Of a stretch of DNA of 45,565 bases, positions 44,687 to 45,565 are shown piece by piece. Source of the DNA: Flavobacteriales bacterium (GTDB lineage Bacteria; Bacteroidota; Bacteroidia; CAIKAF01); NCBI GenBank assembly GCA_025055575.1, contig JANWWP010000005.1, positions 1 to 45,565 of the forward strand. The letters run 5' to 3'. The first letter of the stretch is position 1. Each line of letters starts with the position of its first letter. The notes beneath the pieces are model-generated. The model was not told the DNA's origin and made no database searches. It was given only the letters and a program-made list of their open reading frames with translations. A program made the position numbers and the translations under genes.

Positions 44687-45509
44687 GCGAACCCGAAGGG
44701 TTCACATGTTTGTAGGGACGGCCGTAAGAAAAACATACGACCCCTACGAGGTCGCATTAACGGGTTTGTATTATGATGTTATAAACATAACATCCCTTCG
44801 GGATGGTGCACAAACCCATACAGATGGCAAGCGAACCCTTCGGGTTCGCATGTTTATAGACGGCGGTATCAAAAAAACATTCGACCCCTTAGGGGTCGTA
44901 TTATTGGGGGCATATCGTTATTCTATAAATATTTCATCCCTTCGGGATGCAGGGAGAACCCGAAGGGTTCACATGTTCGTAGACGGTGGAGGCTACATAA
45001 GCATTCCATCCCTTTGGGATGTCATCCGAACCCGAAGGGTTCACATGTTTATAGACGGTGACAACATCGAAACATTCGACCCCCAAGGGGTCGCATTTAC
45101 GGGCTTCTATTATGGTGCTACACGCATTTCATCCCTTTGGAATGTCATCCGAACCCGAAGGGTTCACATGTTTATAGACGGCGGTATCCACAAAACATTC
45201 GACCCCTTAGGGGTCGTATTAAAACCGGCATTTCGATTTTCTATAAACATTCCATCCCTTCGGGATGGTGCACAAACCCATTCAGATGGCAAGCGAACCC
45301 GAAGGGTTCACATGTTTATAGACGGTGACCCCCCCAAAACATACGACCCCTACGGGGTCGCATTAACGGGCTTCTATTATGGTGCTATACGCATTTCATC
45401 CCTTTGGGATGTAGGGAGAACCCGAAGGGTTCACATGTTTATAGACAAATATGGAGATAATGAACCCGACCCTGAAAGGGTCGTATGTAAAACATGTGTT
45501 TTTCCATAA
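44658..45509 (+). other. 283-codon frame open through the palindrome array, doubtful gene
   Basis: An ATG inside the transposase tail opens a frame through the whole array to a TAA at 45507-45509. Its product is a repeat of RTRRVHMF...DP...SL(R/W)D modules, seven in all. It has no promoter or signal of its own. The frame stays open because all unit lengths are multiples of three. It may be a by-product of the repeat, but the frame preservation deserves testing. Confidence 0.2.
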
Positions 45510-45529
45510 TTTTTCATCCCTTCGGAATG
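44689..45529. repeat. Seven-unit composite palindrome array (A-B-C) downstream of the transposase
   Basis: Seven copies of palindrome A (GAACCCGAAGGGTTC; starts 44689, 44833, 44956, 45028, 45151, 45295, 45418), six of B (CGACCCC-N3-GGGGTCG; 44738, 44882, 45077, 45200, 45344, 45467) and seven of C (CATCCC-N3-GGGATG; 44791, 44935, 45007, 45130, 45253, 45397, 45515). Order is always A-B-C; unit 3 lacks B through a 51-bp deletion. A to B is 49 bp in all six cases and A to C is 102 bp in all full units except the last (97). Unit lengths are 144, 123, 72, 123, 144 and 123 bp. A is followed by ACATGTTTATAGAC in most copies. Copy A2 has its loop inverted (TTC) and 8-bp arms. B1, C4 and C7 have one arm mismatch. 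Confidence 0.93.
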
Positions 45530-45548
45530 TATTTTAAAAATATTCATT

Positions 45549-45565
45549 ATGGCAAAGAAAATAGA
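45549..45565 (+). CDS. Start of a following gene, cut by the window edge
   Basis: ATG GCA AAG AAA ATA GA: MAKKIE or MAKKID, only five complete codons. It begins 20 bp after the last palindrome. Its position downstream of a Res-like gene makes a modification methyltransferase plausible, but this cannot be decided from five codons. Confidence 0.25.

Noticed and set aside
44689-45529. CRISPR array
   Set aside because: The repeats are three different palindromes in a fixed order, intervals are homologous between units rather than unique spacers, and no cas gene is present.

Overview
The window comes from a member of the Bacteroidota (Bacteroidetes), probably environmental. The evidence is a recurring promoter box of the Bacteroidetes type (TAnnTTTG), the almost complete lack of Shine-Dalgarno sequences, OmpA/TPR/beta-barrel envelope genes of the Bacteroidetes style, a carbamoyl-phosphate synthase large chain without its C-terminal allosteric domain, and the typical two-domain secreted amidohydrolase. 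Most of the window is dense chromosomal housekeeping and envelope sequence. The last 4.5 kb (from about 41.1 kb) is accessory DNA with a visibly lower G+C content.

Layout. 0-2.2 kb, minus strand: ftsE-like ABC ATPase, a small secreted protein, and a phenylacetate-CoA-ligase-like adenylating enzyme cut by the window edge. 2.3-9.6 kb, plus: a large periplasmic TPR protein overlapping an outer-membrane barrel gene, then an M1 aminopeptidase. 9.6-11.6 kb, minus: waaA (Kdo transferase) and a barrel-like protein. 11.7-15.1 kb, plus: amidohydrolase-like protein, glycosyltransferase and membrane acyltransferase, apparently one operon. 15.2-19.6 kb, plus: OmpA-family protein, DivIC/FtsB-like protein, methylmalonyl-CoA mutase small subunit and a small membrane protein. 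19.6-25.5 kb, minus: M23/LysM peptidase, then an operon making UDP-glucuronate and UDP-xylose (ugd, uxs) that also carries acylphosphatase and ACP phosphodiesterase, then two lipoproteins and a membrane J-domain protein. 25.7-33.6 kb, plus: gcvT, then a TetR-TolC-adaptor-RND efflux operon. 33.6-40.8 kb: esterase (minus), two-domain amidohydrolase (plus), carB (minus).

41.1-45.6 kb, plus: a type III-like restriction subunit, then one base later a REP-associated-type tyrosine transposase (RAYT/IS200-like), then starting two bases after its stop codon an 841-bp array of seven units built from three different short palindromes (A, B, C). The geometry is almost exact: A to B 49 bp, B to C 53 bp. 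All three palindromes share a CCC-N3-GGG core. All unit lengths are multiples of three, so one 283-codon frame stays open through the whole array. After the array a new reading frame (MAKKIE...) begins at the window edge and could be the partner methyltransferase. This transposase-plus-array module is the most unusual object in the window.

A second theme is promoter geometry. At many genes the TAnnTTTG -7 box ends only 4-7 nt before the start codon (ATG, GTG or TTG), which predicts leaderless mRNAs. Four perfect or near-perfect inverted repeats lie in promoter or intergenic regions (2.2, 23.7, 25.0 and 26.8 kb) and are candidate operators or terminators. No rRNA, tRNA or CRISPR array was found. 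All functions are assigned by reading motifs; no database search was made.
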